The notes under the pieces are model-generated. The model ran no database searches. It saw nothing but the letters and a program-made list of their open reading frames with translations, and was not told the DNA's origin. The translations under genes were made by a program, and so were the position numbers. Shown here one piece after another: positions 9,679-20,459 of a stretch of 64,000 nucleotides of DNA (positions are counted from its first letter, which is position 1; every line of letters begins with the position of its first letter). This DNA is from Mycobacterium sp. Aquia_216 (GTDB lineage: Bacteria > Actinomycetota > Actinomycetes > Mycobacteriales > Mycobacteriaceae). The stretch spans positions 3,782,001-3,846,000 of the forward strand of contig NZ_CP113529.1 of assembly GCF_026723865.1 (NCBI RefSeq). The letters are read 5' to 3'.

Positions 9679-11223
9679 ATGACTACACCCCTGCGCCCGT
9701 CCGAAGCCGGCTCGTCAACCGCGAAAAGATCTGTCGCCCAGCGGCTTTCAGAACTCAAGGCGTTCACTTCAGCGCCGCAGGCCCGCCCGGCGAAGCTGGG
9801 CTTCCTGGGTGCGGTGCTGATCACCGCCGGCGGCCTGGGCGCGGGAAGCACCAAGCCGCACGATCCCGTGCTGGAGTCGATCCACATGTCCTGGCTGCGG
9901 TTTGGCCACGGCCTGGTGCTGTCGTCGATTCTGTTGTGGACGGGTGTGGCAATGATGCTGGTCGCCTGGCTGGCGCTGGGCCGCCGCGTCGTCGCCGGGG
10001 AAACCACCGAATTCATGATGCGCACCACCACCGGCTTCTGGTTGGCGCCGTTGCTGCTGTCCGTGCCGGTTTTCAGCCGCGACACCTACTCCTATCTGGC
10101 CCAGGGCGCACTGCTGCGCGACGGCTTCGATCCCTACGCGGTTGGCCCGGTGGCCAACCCGAATGTGTTGCTGGACAACGTAAGCCCGATATGGACCATC
10201 ACCACCGCCCCGTATGGTCCGGTGTTCATTCTCATTGCGAAGCTCGTCACGGTGCTGGTCGGCAATCACGTGATCGCCGGGACCATGCTGCTGCGGTTGT
10301 GCATGCTGCCCGGACTGGCGCTGCTGATCTGGGCCGTTCCCCGACTGGCCCACCACATCGGCACCAGCGGCGCAACCGCATTGTGGATCTGTGTGCTGAA
10401 CCCATTGGTGCTCATCCACCTGATGGGCGGGGTGCACAACGAGATGCTGATGGTGGGTCTGATGACCGCCGGTATCGCGCTGACCTTCGCACGCCGCCAT
10501 GCCCTGGGCATCACCCTGGTGACGGTCGCGGTCGCGGTCAAGGCCACCGCCGGGCTCTCGTTGCCGTTTCTGGTCTGGGTGTGGATGCGACATCTGCGCG
10601 ACCAGCGGGGATATCGGCCGGCCCGCGCATTCGCGGCGGCCACCGCGATGGGCCTGCTGATCTTCGTCGTGGTGTTCGCCGTCTTGTCCGTGGCGGCCGG
10701 CGTCGGCCTGGGGTGGCTGACCGCCCTTGCGGGATCGGTGAAGATCATCAACTGGCTGACCGTACCAACCGCGGCCGCGAACGTGATTCACTTCGTCGTC
10801 AACGGTTTTGTGCCGGTCGACTTCTATGCCACGCTGCGGATCACCCGCTACATCGGCGTCGCGATCATCGCGGTGTCATTGCCGCTGTTGTGGTGGCGGT
10901 TCCGCCGCGACGACCGGGGCGCGCTGACCGGTATGGCGTGGTCGATGCTGATCGTGGTGCTGTTCGTGCCGGCGGCCCTGCCCTGGTACTACTCCTGGCC
11001 GCTGGCGGTGGCTTCCCCGCTGGCCCAGTCGCGACGGGCCATCGCCGTTATCGCCGGGCTCTCCACCTGGGCCATGGTTATTTTCAAGCCGGACGGATCG
11101 CACGGCATGTATTCGTGGCTGCACTTTTCGATGGCTACCGTGGCCGCATTGGCCGCCTGGTACACGCTGTATCGGGTCCCGGAAGCGCGCGCCGAGCTGG
11201 CCGAAGAACCCTTGGCCGCCTAG
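9679..11223 (+). CDS. mptA: Alpha-(1->6)-mannopyranosyltransferase MptA
   Basis: 514-residue GT-C fold polytopic membrane enzyme that extends the alpha-1,6-mannan backbone of lipomannan/LAM using polyprenyl-phosphate mannose on the outer side of the membrane. About 12 hydrophobic helices are visible. The acidic first loop carries FSRDTYSYLAQGALLRDGFDPY, the family's catalytic-loop region. Four bases after idsA2. Its TAG is shared with the convergent Rv2175c stop through one CTAG. Confidence 0.95.
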   Translation: MTTPLRPSEAGSSTAKRSVAQRLSELKAFTSAPQARPAKLGFLGAVLITAGGLGAGSTKPHDPVLESIHMSWLRFGHGLVLSSILLWTGVAMMLVAWLALGRRVVAGETTEFMMRTTTGFWLAPLLLSVPVFSRDTYSYLAQGALLRDGFDPYAVGPVANPNVLLDNVSPIWTITTAPYGPVFILIAKLVTVLVGNHVIAGTMLLRLCMLPGLALLIWAVPRLAHHIGTSGATALWICVLNPLVLIHLMGGVHNEMLMVGLMTAGIALTFARRHALGITLVTVAVAVKATAGLSLPFLVWVWMRHLRDQRGYRPARAFAAATAMGLLIFVVVFAVLSVAAGVGLGWLTALAGSVKIINWLTVPTAAANVIHFVVNGFVPVDFYATLRITRYIGVAIIAVSLPLLWWRFRRDDRGALTGMAWSMLIVVLFVPAALPWYYSWPLAVASPLAQSRRAIAVIAGLSTWAMVIFKPDGSHGMYSWLHFSMATVAALAAWYTLYRVPEARAELAEEPLAA

Positions 11224-11693
11224 TACGCCATGGCCTGGGCGCGGCGCACGACCTCCCGTGCCTGGTGGGCGTGCAACGCGTCGACGGGACGGGCGTTGTT
11301 GAGCGCATCCCGGCTACCGTCGCGGGTCACCGTCAGGGACGCGTCGGGAGTGAACAGCCAGCGCACGATCTCGGTTTCGTGGTAGCCGCCGTCGTGCAGG
11401 ATGGTCAACAACCCCGGCAGGCTTTTGACCACCTCACCGGTGTCGGTGAAGAACACCTGCGGTATCACCACGCCCCCGGCACGGCGCACCGCAAGCAGGT
11501 GCCCTTCGCGCAACTGCTGCTGCACCTTGCTCACCGGTACGCCGAGCAGCTCGGCCACCCGGGGCAAGTCGTAGGTTGGCTCGTCGGGATCTAACACATC
11601 GTCGCCGGCCGGAATACTGCCCACGGGCGCAAGTGTAAGCCGTGGTCGCCGAACGCGGAGGCGCGTTGCGCCGATGTTCTCCTCACCGATCAC
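11220..11693 (-). CDS. PknL-linked DNA-binding protein (Rv2175c family)
   Basis: 157 residues, winged-helix-type DNA-binding protein (TYDLPRVAELLGVPVSKVQQQLREG). In M. tuberculosis the kinase PknL phosphorylates Rv2175c at an N-terminal Thr in a TLAxVGS context, lowering DNA binding. The same context (LTLAPVGSIPAGDD) is present here with Thr20 if translation starts at GTG 11693. Starting at the next GTG, 11624, would remove that Thr, so I chose 11693 although its ribosome site is weak. Divergent from pknL with only 23 bases between starts. Confidence 0.88.
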   Translation of the reverse strand: MIGEENIGATRLRVRRPRLTLAPVGSIPAGDDVLDPDEPTYDLPRVAELLGVPVSKVQQQLREGHLLAVRRAGGVVIPQVFFTDTGEVVKSLPGLLTILHDGGYHETEIVRWLFTPDASLTVTRDGSRDALNNARPVDALHAHQAREVVRRAQAMAY

Positions 11694-11716
11694 AGACCCG
11701 CACCTACGATGGCCCC

Positions 11717-12973
11717 GTGACCAGACCCGGGACGGGTGACCCGTTGGACAACACGTTGCTGGATGGCCGCTATCTGGTGCAGAGCAAGATCGCCAGCGGC
11801 GGCACCTCGACGGTGTACCGCGGCCTCGACGTCCGGCTCGACCGCCCGGTCGCGCTGAAGGTGATGGATTCTCGGTACGCCGGCGACACTCAGTTCCTGA
11901 CCCGCTTCCAGCTCGAGGCCCGCACGGTGGCCCGACTGAAGAATCCGGGGCTGGTCGCCGTCTACGACCAGGGCCAGGACGCGCGACACCCGTTCTTGGT
12001 GATGGAGCTCATCGAGGGCGGCACCCTGCGCGAGCTGCTGGCCGAACGCGGTCCGATGCCGCCCCATGCCGTGGCGGCGGTGCTGCGCCCGGTGCTGGGC
12101 GGGCTGGCTGCCGCGCACCGCGCCGGGCTGGTGCATCGCGACGTCAAACCCGAGAATGTGCTGATCTCCGACGACGGCGACGTCAAAATCGCCGATTTCG
12201 GGTTGGTGCGTGCGGTCGCCGCCGCCGGAATCACCTCAACCAGCGTCATTTTGGGCACCGCGGCCTATCTGTCGCCCGAGCAGGTGCGCGACGGAAACGC
12301 CGGTCCGCGCAGTGACGTCTACTCCGCGGGGATCCTCATCTACGAGCTGCTGACCGGCGGTGCACCCTTCACCGGCGATTCCCCGTTGACGGTGGCCTAC
12401 CAACGACTGGACCACGACGTGCCGCGTCCCGGCAGCGTGATCGAGGGGGTGCCTGCGCAGTTCGATGATCTCGTGGCGTGCGCAACCGCCCGCGACCCCG
12501 CGGAGCGGTACGCCGACGCACTCGAGATGCTCGCCGAGGTGGAGTCGATCGCCGACGAGCTGGACCTGCCCGACTTCCGGGTGCCGGCACCGCGCAACTC
12601 CGCCCAGCACCGGTCGGCGGCACTGCACCACAGCCGGATGACCGAGCCGCGGCCCGCCTCGCGCCAACCGCCGACGCAGGCTCCGGTCCGGCAGCCCACC
12701 CGCCAGTTGACACGCGGACCCGGCGACTGGCCGGATCCGGCACCCCGAACCGAGGCCGACTCCGAACCCGAGGATGACTACGAATACGAGGATGACTACG
12801 AATACGAGCCCGTATCAGGCGAATTCGCCGGCATTGCGATGAGCGAATTTACGCTCGCGCGTCAACGACGCCGCCGCATGGTGTTGATCTGGGTCGCGCT
12901 GGTGCTGGCGCTCACCGGTCTGGTCGCGACGGCAGGATGGACGCTCGGCAGCAATCTGACCGGCCTGTTGTGA
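11717..12973 (+). CDS. pknL: Serine/threonine protein kinase PknL
   Basis: 418-residue transmembrane kinase. Kinase domain about 19-280: Gly loop IASGGTSTVYRG, invariant Lys48 in ALK, HRDVKPEN with Asp142, DFG at 160-162, activation loop GITSTSVILGTAAYLSPEQ with the Thr residues that PknL-type kinases autophosphorylate. One membrane helix near the C-terminus (LIWVALVLALTGLVATAGW) and almost no outside domain (no PASTA repeats). The linker has an acidic, Tyr-rich duplication EDDYEY x2 (12770-12805). GTG at 11717 gives the expected N-terminus; the upstream open frame to 11642 overlaps Rv2175c. Neighbour Rv2175c is the known substrate in M. tuberculosis. Confidence 0.96.
   Translation: MTRPGTGDPLDNTLLDGRYLVQSKIASGGTSTVYRGLDVRLDRPVALKVMDSRYAGDTQFLTRFQLEARTVARLKNPGLVAVYDQGQDARHPFLVMELIEGGTLRELLAERGPMPPHAVAAVLRPVLGGLAAAHRAGLVHRDVKPENVLISDDGDVKIADFGLVRAVAAAGITSTSVILGTAAYLSPEQVRDGNAGPRSDVYSAGILIYELLTGGAPFTGDSPLTVAYQRLDHDVPRPGSVIEGVPAQFDDLVACATARDPAERYADALEMLAEVESIADELDLPDFRVPAPRNSAQHRSAALHHSRMTEPRPASRQPPTQAPVRQPTRQLTRGPGDWPDPAPRTEADSEPEDDYEYEDDYEYEPVSGEFAGIAMSEFTLARQRRRRMVLIWVALVLALTGLVATAGWTLGSNLTGLL
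12770..12805 (+). repeat. Perfect 18-bp tandem duplication in pknL
   Basis: The unit gaggatgactacgaatac occurs at 12770-12787 and again at 12788-12805 with no mismatch, followed by a third partial GAG. It encodes EDDYEY twice in the cytoplasmic linker between the kinase domain and the membrane helix. Confidence 0.97.
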
Positions 12974-13059
12974 CGTCTGAGCCCCCGCCACGACACGGAA
13001 TCTTAATGTAACCTCAAGATCCTCTTATTTTTCTTAATTTTGGTGTACCGTCCTGCTGT
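12974..13059 (+). promoter_or_regulatory. A/T-rich leader of the FAD oxidoreductase gene
   Basis: The 86 bases between pknL and the next start contain an A/T-rich run (about 13003-13043, with ttaatgtaac and cttatttttcttaatttt) that stands out against the GC-rich surroundings. It is the only room for a promoter of the two accessory genes. No clear Shine-Dalgarno precedes the ATG at 13060, so a near-leaderless transcript is possible. Confidence 0.5.
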
Positions 13060-14447
13060 ATGAGTTCAACAATGCACCGCCACCACGCAGTGGTGTTGGG
13101 TGCCGGAATGGCGGGTTTGCTTGCGGCGCGGGTGCTTTCAGAGTTCTACGACTCGGTCAGCGTGGTGGAGCGCGACCGGTTGCCCGGCTACCCCACGGAA
13201 CGAAAGGGCGTTCCTCAGGGACGCCATGTGCACAACTTCTTAAGCCGTGGCCTCAACGTGTTGACCGAGCTGTTCCCCGGATTGCTGGACGAGCTCGCCG
13301 CCGCCGGAGCGGTCGTCGCTGCCGACGGCGACCTATCCCGGGTGTATACGCGCATCGGGCGCTACGAGTTGAAACGCTCGGGGATGTTGGCCGATCCGAC
13401 GCTGCTCACCCTGTGCCTGGCAAGCCGGCCGTTTCTGGAGTTTCACGTACGGCGGCGCGTCCAGGCTCTGCCCAATGTGACCTTTTTGGATGAGCACCAC
13501 GTCGTCGACCCGCTTTTCGCCGCCGATGCCGTCACCGGCGTGCGAATCACCAAGCGCACCACAGGTTTTGATACCACTCTGGTCGCCGATCTGGTCGTCG
13601 ACGCGACCGGCCGGGCAGCGCGCACCCCGGCATTCCTGGACGGCTTGGGCTACTCGAGCCAACGCTTGAGTATCCCCAAGGGGCGCATCGCCGAATATCT
13701 GGTGCTCTTCAACCCCGGAGGCGGCAAACCCGGCGGCCTGCTGGTTGCCGGCGAACACGACACGTGGATGCTGGCGATCGGCCAGTTGACCGACATCGGG
13801 GAGCCGCCAACCGATTTCGCCGCGATGCTCGGGATGGCCGAGCCATCTCTGCCCGCGTCGATCGTCAACGGATTACGCGGTGCGCAGCCCATCGGCGAGG
13901 CCGTGACGTATCGCCATACCGCGGCCGTGTGGAGACGCTATGACCAGATGGAGAGGTTCCCTTCGGGTCTGCTGGTGATTGGGGACGCCTTGTGCAGCCT
14001 CGACCCGACCTACGGCCAGGGCATGACCGTGGCGGCACTGGAAGCCCTGACCCTGCGCGACTGTCTGCGCTCGGGCGATGCCCAACTCGCACAACGCTTT
14101 TTCCGCACCGCGGCCCAGTACATCGGCCCGACATGGGCTAGCAATCAAACGCGCGACAGGCTCAGCTCCCCCGCCCGCACCCGGCGTTGCGTGCGGCAGC
14201 GGCTGGAGGGCGCGATATCCAGGGCGGCGTTGAACGCCGCCGCCAACGATGTCACGGTGACCGAACGCTTCTACCGGATCGGCAACCTGATAGACACCCA
14301 ATCCGGGCTCCGGGATCCCGCGCTGTTGCCCCGCATCCTGGCGGTCAACGCACGAACGCTGTTGGCGCAGACGCTCACCCGGGCAGCCACGGCCTTCGCC
14401 ACCGGAAAACGCCAGCAGCCGACGTCGGTCCGCATGGCGGCGACACG

Positions 14448-14451
<4 letters not shown>
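13060..14451 (+). CDS. FAD-dependent oxidoreductase/monooxygenase, accessory
   Basis: 463-residue flavoprotein of the UbiH/geranylgeranyl-reductase-like superfamily. Rossmann FAD motif GAGMAG at 14-19 with the ribose-binding acid Glu37 (VVERD), then PQGRHVHNFLSRGLNVL, a DATGRAART motif and the second FAD motif GDALCSLDPTYGQGM with Asp309. No membrane helices. These enzymes hydroxylate or reduce small lipophilic substrates; the substrate here is unknown. Its stop overlaps the next start as ATGA, so it is coupled to the NTF2-fold gene. I do not recall this gene at the pknL-aroG junction of M. tuberculosis, where a transposase (Rv2177c) sits. Likely accessory, possibly acquired. Confidence 0.85.
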
Positions 14452-16306
<1,855 letters not shown>

Positions 16307-16348
16307 TCACGCGCCCCGGCGGGGACCCCCGGCTCGGCCGGAGGCTGC

Positions 16349-16864
16349 TTAACGGGTCGCGTCGGCGCCCGCATCGTCGCCGGACACTATCAGCCGGAAC
16401 CGCCGCATCTGATCGCGGGCATCGACCAGCGCATCGTGGACGTCGCGGTGCCGCGGCGGCAGCCGTGGCGATCCCCTGTCTTCCCACAGCTGGCGCAGCT
16501 CCCGAGTGAAGCGCGGTATCGCCTTCGGCAGGCCCGGCATCGGTCCCCACAGTTGGCACAACGCGACGTGGTCGTAGGCCGCGACCCAGGCCCAGAGTTC
16601 GATCGGTGCCGGGGCCTGGCCGCCGGAGATGCCGAAAAACTCTTCCAGATCATGCCGAATCTGCCTGCGCGAGCGCCACAGCTGCGACGCGGGCGGTGGC
16701 AGCTTGGGCAGTACGTTGGCGCGCACCCAGGCTCCGGCGCGTTCGGGATCGAATTCCGTGGAGACGGCGTAGTACTCGCGACCGTCTTCGGCGACCACGC
16801 CGATCGAGATCAACTCAATGGTGCGGCCGTCCTCGATGAACTCGGTGTCGTAGAAGTACCGCAC
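16349..16864 (-). CDS. 3'-5' exoribonuclease, DEDD family (RNase AS, Rv2179c family)
   Basis: 171 residues. DEDD exonuclease residues visible: Asp6 and Glu8 in FYDTEFIED, Asp in AAYDHVALC, and HDALVDAR with the late His/Asp. The M. tuberculosis orthologue Rv2179c is the founding RNase AS, a polyadenylate-specific 3'-5' exoribonuclease. GTG start gives MRYFYDTEF. About 85 bases upstream of aroG on the same strand; that gap contains another GC-rich palindrome (CCGGGGGTCCCCG). Confidence 0.92.
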   Translation of the reverse strand: MRYFYDTEFIEDGRTIELISIGVVAEDGREYYAVSTEFDPERAGAWVRANVLPKLPPPASQLWRSRRQIRHDLEEFFGISGGQAPAPIELWAWVAAYDHVALCQLWGPMPGLPKAIPRFTRELRQLWEDRGSPRLPPRHRDVHDALVDARDQMRRFRLIVSGDDAGADATR

Positions 16865-16955
16865 CGAGAAAGCCTAGGCCGCCGCCGACGACGACGAGTG
16901 CCGGTACGGCACGAACAAGGAGGCGGCCCATCAAGCCCTTCAGGCCAGGCCCGGG

Positions 16956-17846
16956 CTAACCGCCGATCAGGATGGGCTCGGTCCCCTCGGGTGGTGGCGC
17001 GGGATGAACCTCGTGGTCGAGCTGCTCGTCGACTATGCGATCGTCGGGCAGCCGCGGCGTGCCGGCGATCGCGCACTGCAGCCACAACTTGGCCTGTACG
17101 ACGGGCCGGCGCCATCTGCGTTCCCGATCCAACGCGCGCCGCATCTTGTCCGGATGGGTGGTGTAGCGCCACCGGGCCCACGGGGCATGCGGGCGCGACA
17201 GCCGGACCGCGCCGATGACCAGCAGCACGACGATGAACATGCCGAGCAGACCGGTCCAGACCTTGCCCTTGAGCACCACCACCACCGCCAGCGGCAGCGT
17301 CATCACCATCGCACCGAGCACCGCGGCGTGCCAGGCGAACGAATCCGTGCCATGGACGAACGGGAAGAAGAACATCAACGGGTGCAACCCCATGATCAAC
17401 AATCCGGCCACCGCCACGGCAGCGAAGACCGCGTCCACCGAAGTACGGCCGTCCTCTTCCCAGTACACGTCGGACAGGTGCAGGATCAGCGCATACTCAT
17501 CGAGCACCAGCGCCGCGCCGATGCCGAAAAATATTGCCGACACCGTGTTCTCGGGTTCTTGCCCGTTGACCGACAGCGTCACCAGGGTCAGCCCGGAGAC
17601 CATCACCAAAACCACGCCGAACGTCACATGGTGGATGTGCACTCCGCCGACGTGGACGTTGCGCGGTTGCCACCACCGGGCGGGGCGGCCGGCGGCGACG
17701 CGGCGCCGGATGAAGCGCACGAAAGTGCGCGTGACGAAGAAGGTCAGGATGAAGGCGACCAGGCAGCACAGCAAAGGAAGCCGGCCCCCGTGGACGATGC
17801 CATCCCAGAACCAGTGGTCCACTCTGGGCACGAACCAGTGCAACAC
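16956..17846 (-). CDS. Polytopic membrane protein (Rv2180c family)
   Basis: 296 residues with about seven hydrophobic helices, for example LPLLCCLVAFILTFFVTRTFV, VTFGVVLVMVSGLTLVTLSV and WTGLLGMFIVVLLVIGAV. A His-rich segment VHVGGVHIHHVTFG precedes the second helix and an acidic loop follows (LDEYALILHLSDVYWEEDGRTS); both are conserved-looking and could bind metal, but this is inference. A basic cytoplasmic C-terminus follows. GTG start. Divergent from the mannosyltransferase gene at 17937. Function unknown. Confidence 0.87.
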   Translation of the reverse strand: MLHWFVPRVDHWFWDGIVHGGRLPLLCCLVAFILTFFVTRTFVRFIRRRVAAGRPARWWQPRNVHVGGVHIHHVTFGVVLVMVSGLTLVTLSVNGQEPENTVSAIFFGIGAALVLDEYALILHLSDVYWEEDGRTSVDAVFAAVAVAGLLIMGLHPLMFFFPFVHGTDSFAWHAAVLGAMVMTLPLAVVVVLKGKVWTGLLGMFIVVLLVIGAVRLSRPHAPWARWRYTTHPDKMRRALDRERRWRRPVVQAKLWLQCAIAGTPRLPDDRIVDEQLDHEVHPAPPPEGTEPILIGG

Positions 17847-17936
17847 GTTTGCAACCTACGCCCGTGCCTCCCGGCGACGCGGGAGCCGCGCTGCGCAACA
17901 TGACAGCCACGGGCAACGATTACGCTGTTCTGCGAC

Positions 17937-19250
17937 ATGACTAATTCGCAGGCGCCCGGCGTGGGCGGCCGACCGGGGCGGGCATTGGTCTGGTGTCTGT
18001 TGTGGCTGCTGGCCGCCGCGGCGCTGGGCTACACGGCGTGGGGCTTGTTTGCCCACATTCCCTACCGCATCGACATCGACATCTATCAGATGGGCGGCCA
18101 GACCTGGCTGGACGGACGTCCGCTGTATCGCGGTGATGTGCTGTTCCACACACCGATCGGACTGAATCTGCCGTTCACCTATCCCCCGCTGGCCGCGGTC
18201 CTGTTCTGCCCGTTCGCCTGGCTGCACATGCCGGCGGCCAGCGTCGCGATCACGGTATTAACCCTGGCCCTGCTGATCGTCTCGACGGTGATCGTGCTGA
18301 CCCGCCTCGACGTCTGGAACACCTCGGCGCTGGTGCCCGGGCCGGCGTGGCTGCGCCGGTGGTGGTTGGCCGTGATCGTCGTCGCGCCCGCCTCGATCTG
18401 GCTGGAGCCGATCGCCTCGAACTTCGCCTTCGGCCAGATCAACGTCGTGCTGATGACGTTGGTGATCGCCGACTGCGTGCCGCGCCGCACCCCCTGGCCC
18501 CGCGGACTGCTGTTAGGGCTGGGCATCGCGCTCAAGCTCACCCCCGCGGTGTTCCTGCTGTATTTCCTGGTGCGTCGCGACTTCCGCAGCGCACTGGTTT
18601 CCGTGACATCTTTTGCCACCGCGACGCTGGTCGGATTCGTGCTGGCCTGGAGCGACTCGTGGGAGTACTGGACGCACACCGTTCACCACACCGATCGGAT
18701 CGGCTCCGCGGCGCTGAACACCGACCAGAACATCGCGGGCGCGCTGGCCCGGATCGGACTTGGGGAGCACCTGCGTTTCCTGCTCTGGGTGGGCCTGTGC
18801 CTGGCCGTGCTGGCCTTGACCGTCTGGGCGATGCGGCGGGTGTTGCAGGCCGGGGAGCCGACGCTCGCGGTCATCTGCGTGGCCCTGTTCGGACTGATGG
18901 TGTCGCCGGTGTCGTGGTCGCACCACTGGGTGTGGGCGCTACCGACGCTGGTGGTGACGGCGGTCTTGGGCTGGCGGCGCCGCAACGTCGCGCTGTCCGT
19001 GCTCACCGTCGCCGGAGTGGCGCTGATGGAGATCGACTGGACCCCGCTCGAGCTGATGCCCAAGCATCACGAGGAGACGGCCAACTGGTGGCGTCAACTT
19101 CTCGGGATGTCCTACGTGTGGTGGGCGCTGGCGGTGATCGTCACGGCCGGACTCACCGTCACTGCGCGGGTGGCTACGCCGGATTCACGGGCGGGCACCG
19201 ACTCCGACGTCGATCGTCAGCTCATCAGCGACGTGAACGTCGCGACCTAG
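17937..19250 (+). CDS. Alpha-(1->2)-mannosyltransferase, GT87/GT-C type (Rv2181 family)
   Basis: 437-residue polytopic membrane glycosyltransferase. The first outside loop carries [20 protein letters not shown], the acidic catalytic-loop pattern of GT87 enzymes, and about ten helices follow. The M. tuberculosis orthologue Rv2181 adds alpha-1,2-mannose branches to the mannan core of lipomannan/LAM from polyprenyl-phosphate mannose, which fits with mptA, pimB and the acyltransferase nearby. Shares its stop with Rv2182c through one CTAG. Confidence 0.92.
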   Translation: MTNSQAPGVGGRPGRALVWCLLWLLAAAALGYTAWGLFAHIPYRIDIDIYQMGGQTWLDGRPLYRGDVLFHTPIGLNLPFTYPPLAAVLFCPFAWLHMPAASVAITVLTLALLIVSTVIVLTRLDVWNTSALVPGPAWLRRWWLAVIVVAPASIWLEPIASNFAFGQINVVLMTLVIADCVPRRTPWPRGLLLGLGIALKLTPAVFLLYFLVRRDFRSALVSVTSFATATLVGFVLAWSDSWEYWTHTVHHTDRIGSAALNTDQNIAGALARIGLGEHLRFLLWVGLCLAVLALTVWAMRRVLQAGEPTLAVICVALFGLMVSPVSWSHHWVWALPTLVVTAVLGWRRRNVALSVLTVAGVALMEIDWTPLELMPKHHEETANWWRQLLGMSYVWWALAVIVTAGLTVTARVATPDSRAGTDSDVDRQLISDVNVAT

Positions 19251-19987
19251 CCGGCAGCAGTCTCGGGGATGCGCGTGGCCTCATCGTCGGTCGGCCCCTC
19301 GTCGGTCGGGTCGCTGCTGCGATTTTTGACCGTCGCGGCGTAGACGTCGACGTACTCCTGACCGGACAGGCCCATCAGCTCGTAGATGACTTCGTCGGCG
19401 ACCGCCCGCTCGATGAAACGGTTGCCGGCCATTCCTTCGAATCGGGAGAAATCCATCGGCTTGCCGAACCGGACCGTCACCCGGCCGAAGCGCAGCATCG
19501 TGGTTCCCGGCGGGTTGACGACGTCGGTACCGATCATCGCGACCGGAATCACCGGCACCCCGGTCTCCAGTGCCAGCCGGGCCAGGCCGGTCTTGCCCTT
19601 GTACAGCCTGCCGTCGGGCGAACGGGTGCCCTCGGGGTACATGCCCATCAACTTGCCCTCGCCCAGCAGCCGTTGAGCGGTTTGCAGTGCGGCCTGAGCG
19701 GCGTCGGCGTCGGTGCGGTCGATCGGGACCTGACCGACAGCGGTGAAGAACCAGCGGCTGAACCAGCCCTTGATTCCGGTACCGGTGAAATATTCGGCCT
19801 TCGCCAGGAAGGTGATTCGGCGGCGCACCACCAGCGGCAGAAAGAAGCTGTCCATCACCGCCAGGTGGTTACTGGCCAGGATCGCCGGACCCGTACTCGG
19901 AACATGGTGCAGGCCTTCGATTTTCGGCCGGCCAAGCAATTGCAGCAACGGGCCGAGGAGGATGTACTTGAATAGCCAGTACCACAT
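19247..19987 (-). CDS. PlsC-type acyltransferase (Rv2182c family)
   Basis: 246-residue lysophospholipid acyltransferase. Catalytic HX4D motif NHLAVMD, glycerophosphate-binding [10 protein letters not shown] and [10 protein letters not shown] are all present. Rv2182c is regarded as a mycobacterial 1-acylglycerol-3-phosphate acyltransferase. ATG at 19987 gives [13 protein letters not shown] behind GAGGGAGGG; the open frame to 20029 lacks such a site. Convergent with the mannosyltransferase; downstream of the Rv2186c-Rv2183c operon on the same strand. Confidence 0.92.
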   Translation of the reverse strand: MWYWLFKYILLGPLLQLLGRPKIEGLHHVPSTGPAILASNHLAVMDSFFLPLVVRRRITFLAKAEYFTGTGIKGWFSRWFFTAVGQVPIDRTDADAAQAALQTAQRLLGEGKLMGMYPEGTRSPDGRLYKGKTGLARLALETGVPVIPVAMIGTDVVNPPGTTMLRFGRVTVRFGKPMDFSRFEGMAGNRFIERAVADEVIYELMGLSGQEYVDVYAATVKNRSSDPTDEGPTDDEATRIPETAAG

Positions 19988-20075
19988 GGCCCTCCCTCTC
20001 GCCCGTCCCCGTTGGTTGTTCTGCGCCAACTGTACCCATCCGCGACGGAAGGGACCACATTCAACGCGTGCCCAT

Positions 20076-20459
20076 CTACTCTTCGATCGTCACCGCGATC
20101 GGCTGGTAGCGAGTTCGCCCGTTGGCATCGTCGGCCGGGCCGTCCTCGGCGTGCCCGCCGCCGGGCGGATCGTCCGGAGGCGGTTGCGCCGAACGGTCGA
20201 TGTCGTCGACGATCGCGCGAATCACCTCGAGCAGCGCGATGCTGTGATCCGCGATGACGGTCAGCAGCGGGTGCTGATCGCCGGTCGCCAGCGCGGCCAG
20301 CGCGCACACCGGACACCAGATCTGTTGGCACTTGCCTGTCCCCACACCGTTGCCGGCCGTCATCGCGGCCGCCATGCGCACGGCGGGGTCGATTCCGTTC
20401 AGAATCGCCTCGGCCAGCTTGCGCAGTTCCGGACCGATATCGGCGTGTGCCTTACTCAC
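20076..20459 (-). CDS. Small Cys-motif protein of unknown function (Rv2183c family)
   Basis: 127 residues. A predicted helical N-terminus is followed by KCQQIWCPVCALAAL, a CX5CX2C cluster that could hold zinc or an Fe-S centre, then an amphipathic helix and an acidic, Pro/Gly-rich tail. GTG start overlapping the Rv2184c stop as GTGA indicates translational coupling to the ATPase gene. Conserved in mycobacteria as far as I recall; molecular role unknown. Confidence 0.85.
   Translation of the reverse strand: MSKAHADIGPELRKLAEAILNGIDPAVRMAAAMTAGNGVGTGKCQQIWCPVCALAALATGDQHPLLTVIADHSIALLEVIRAIVDDIDRSAQPPPDDPPGGGHAEDGPADDANGRTRYQPIAVTIEE

Noticed and set aside
9936..11594. 552-codon plus-strand frame overlapping mptA and Rv2175c
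   Set aside because: Same-strand shadow frame of mptA; Arg/Gly-rich composition, no family features.
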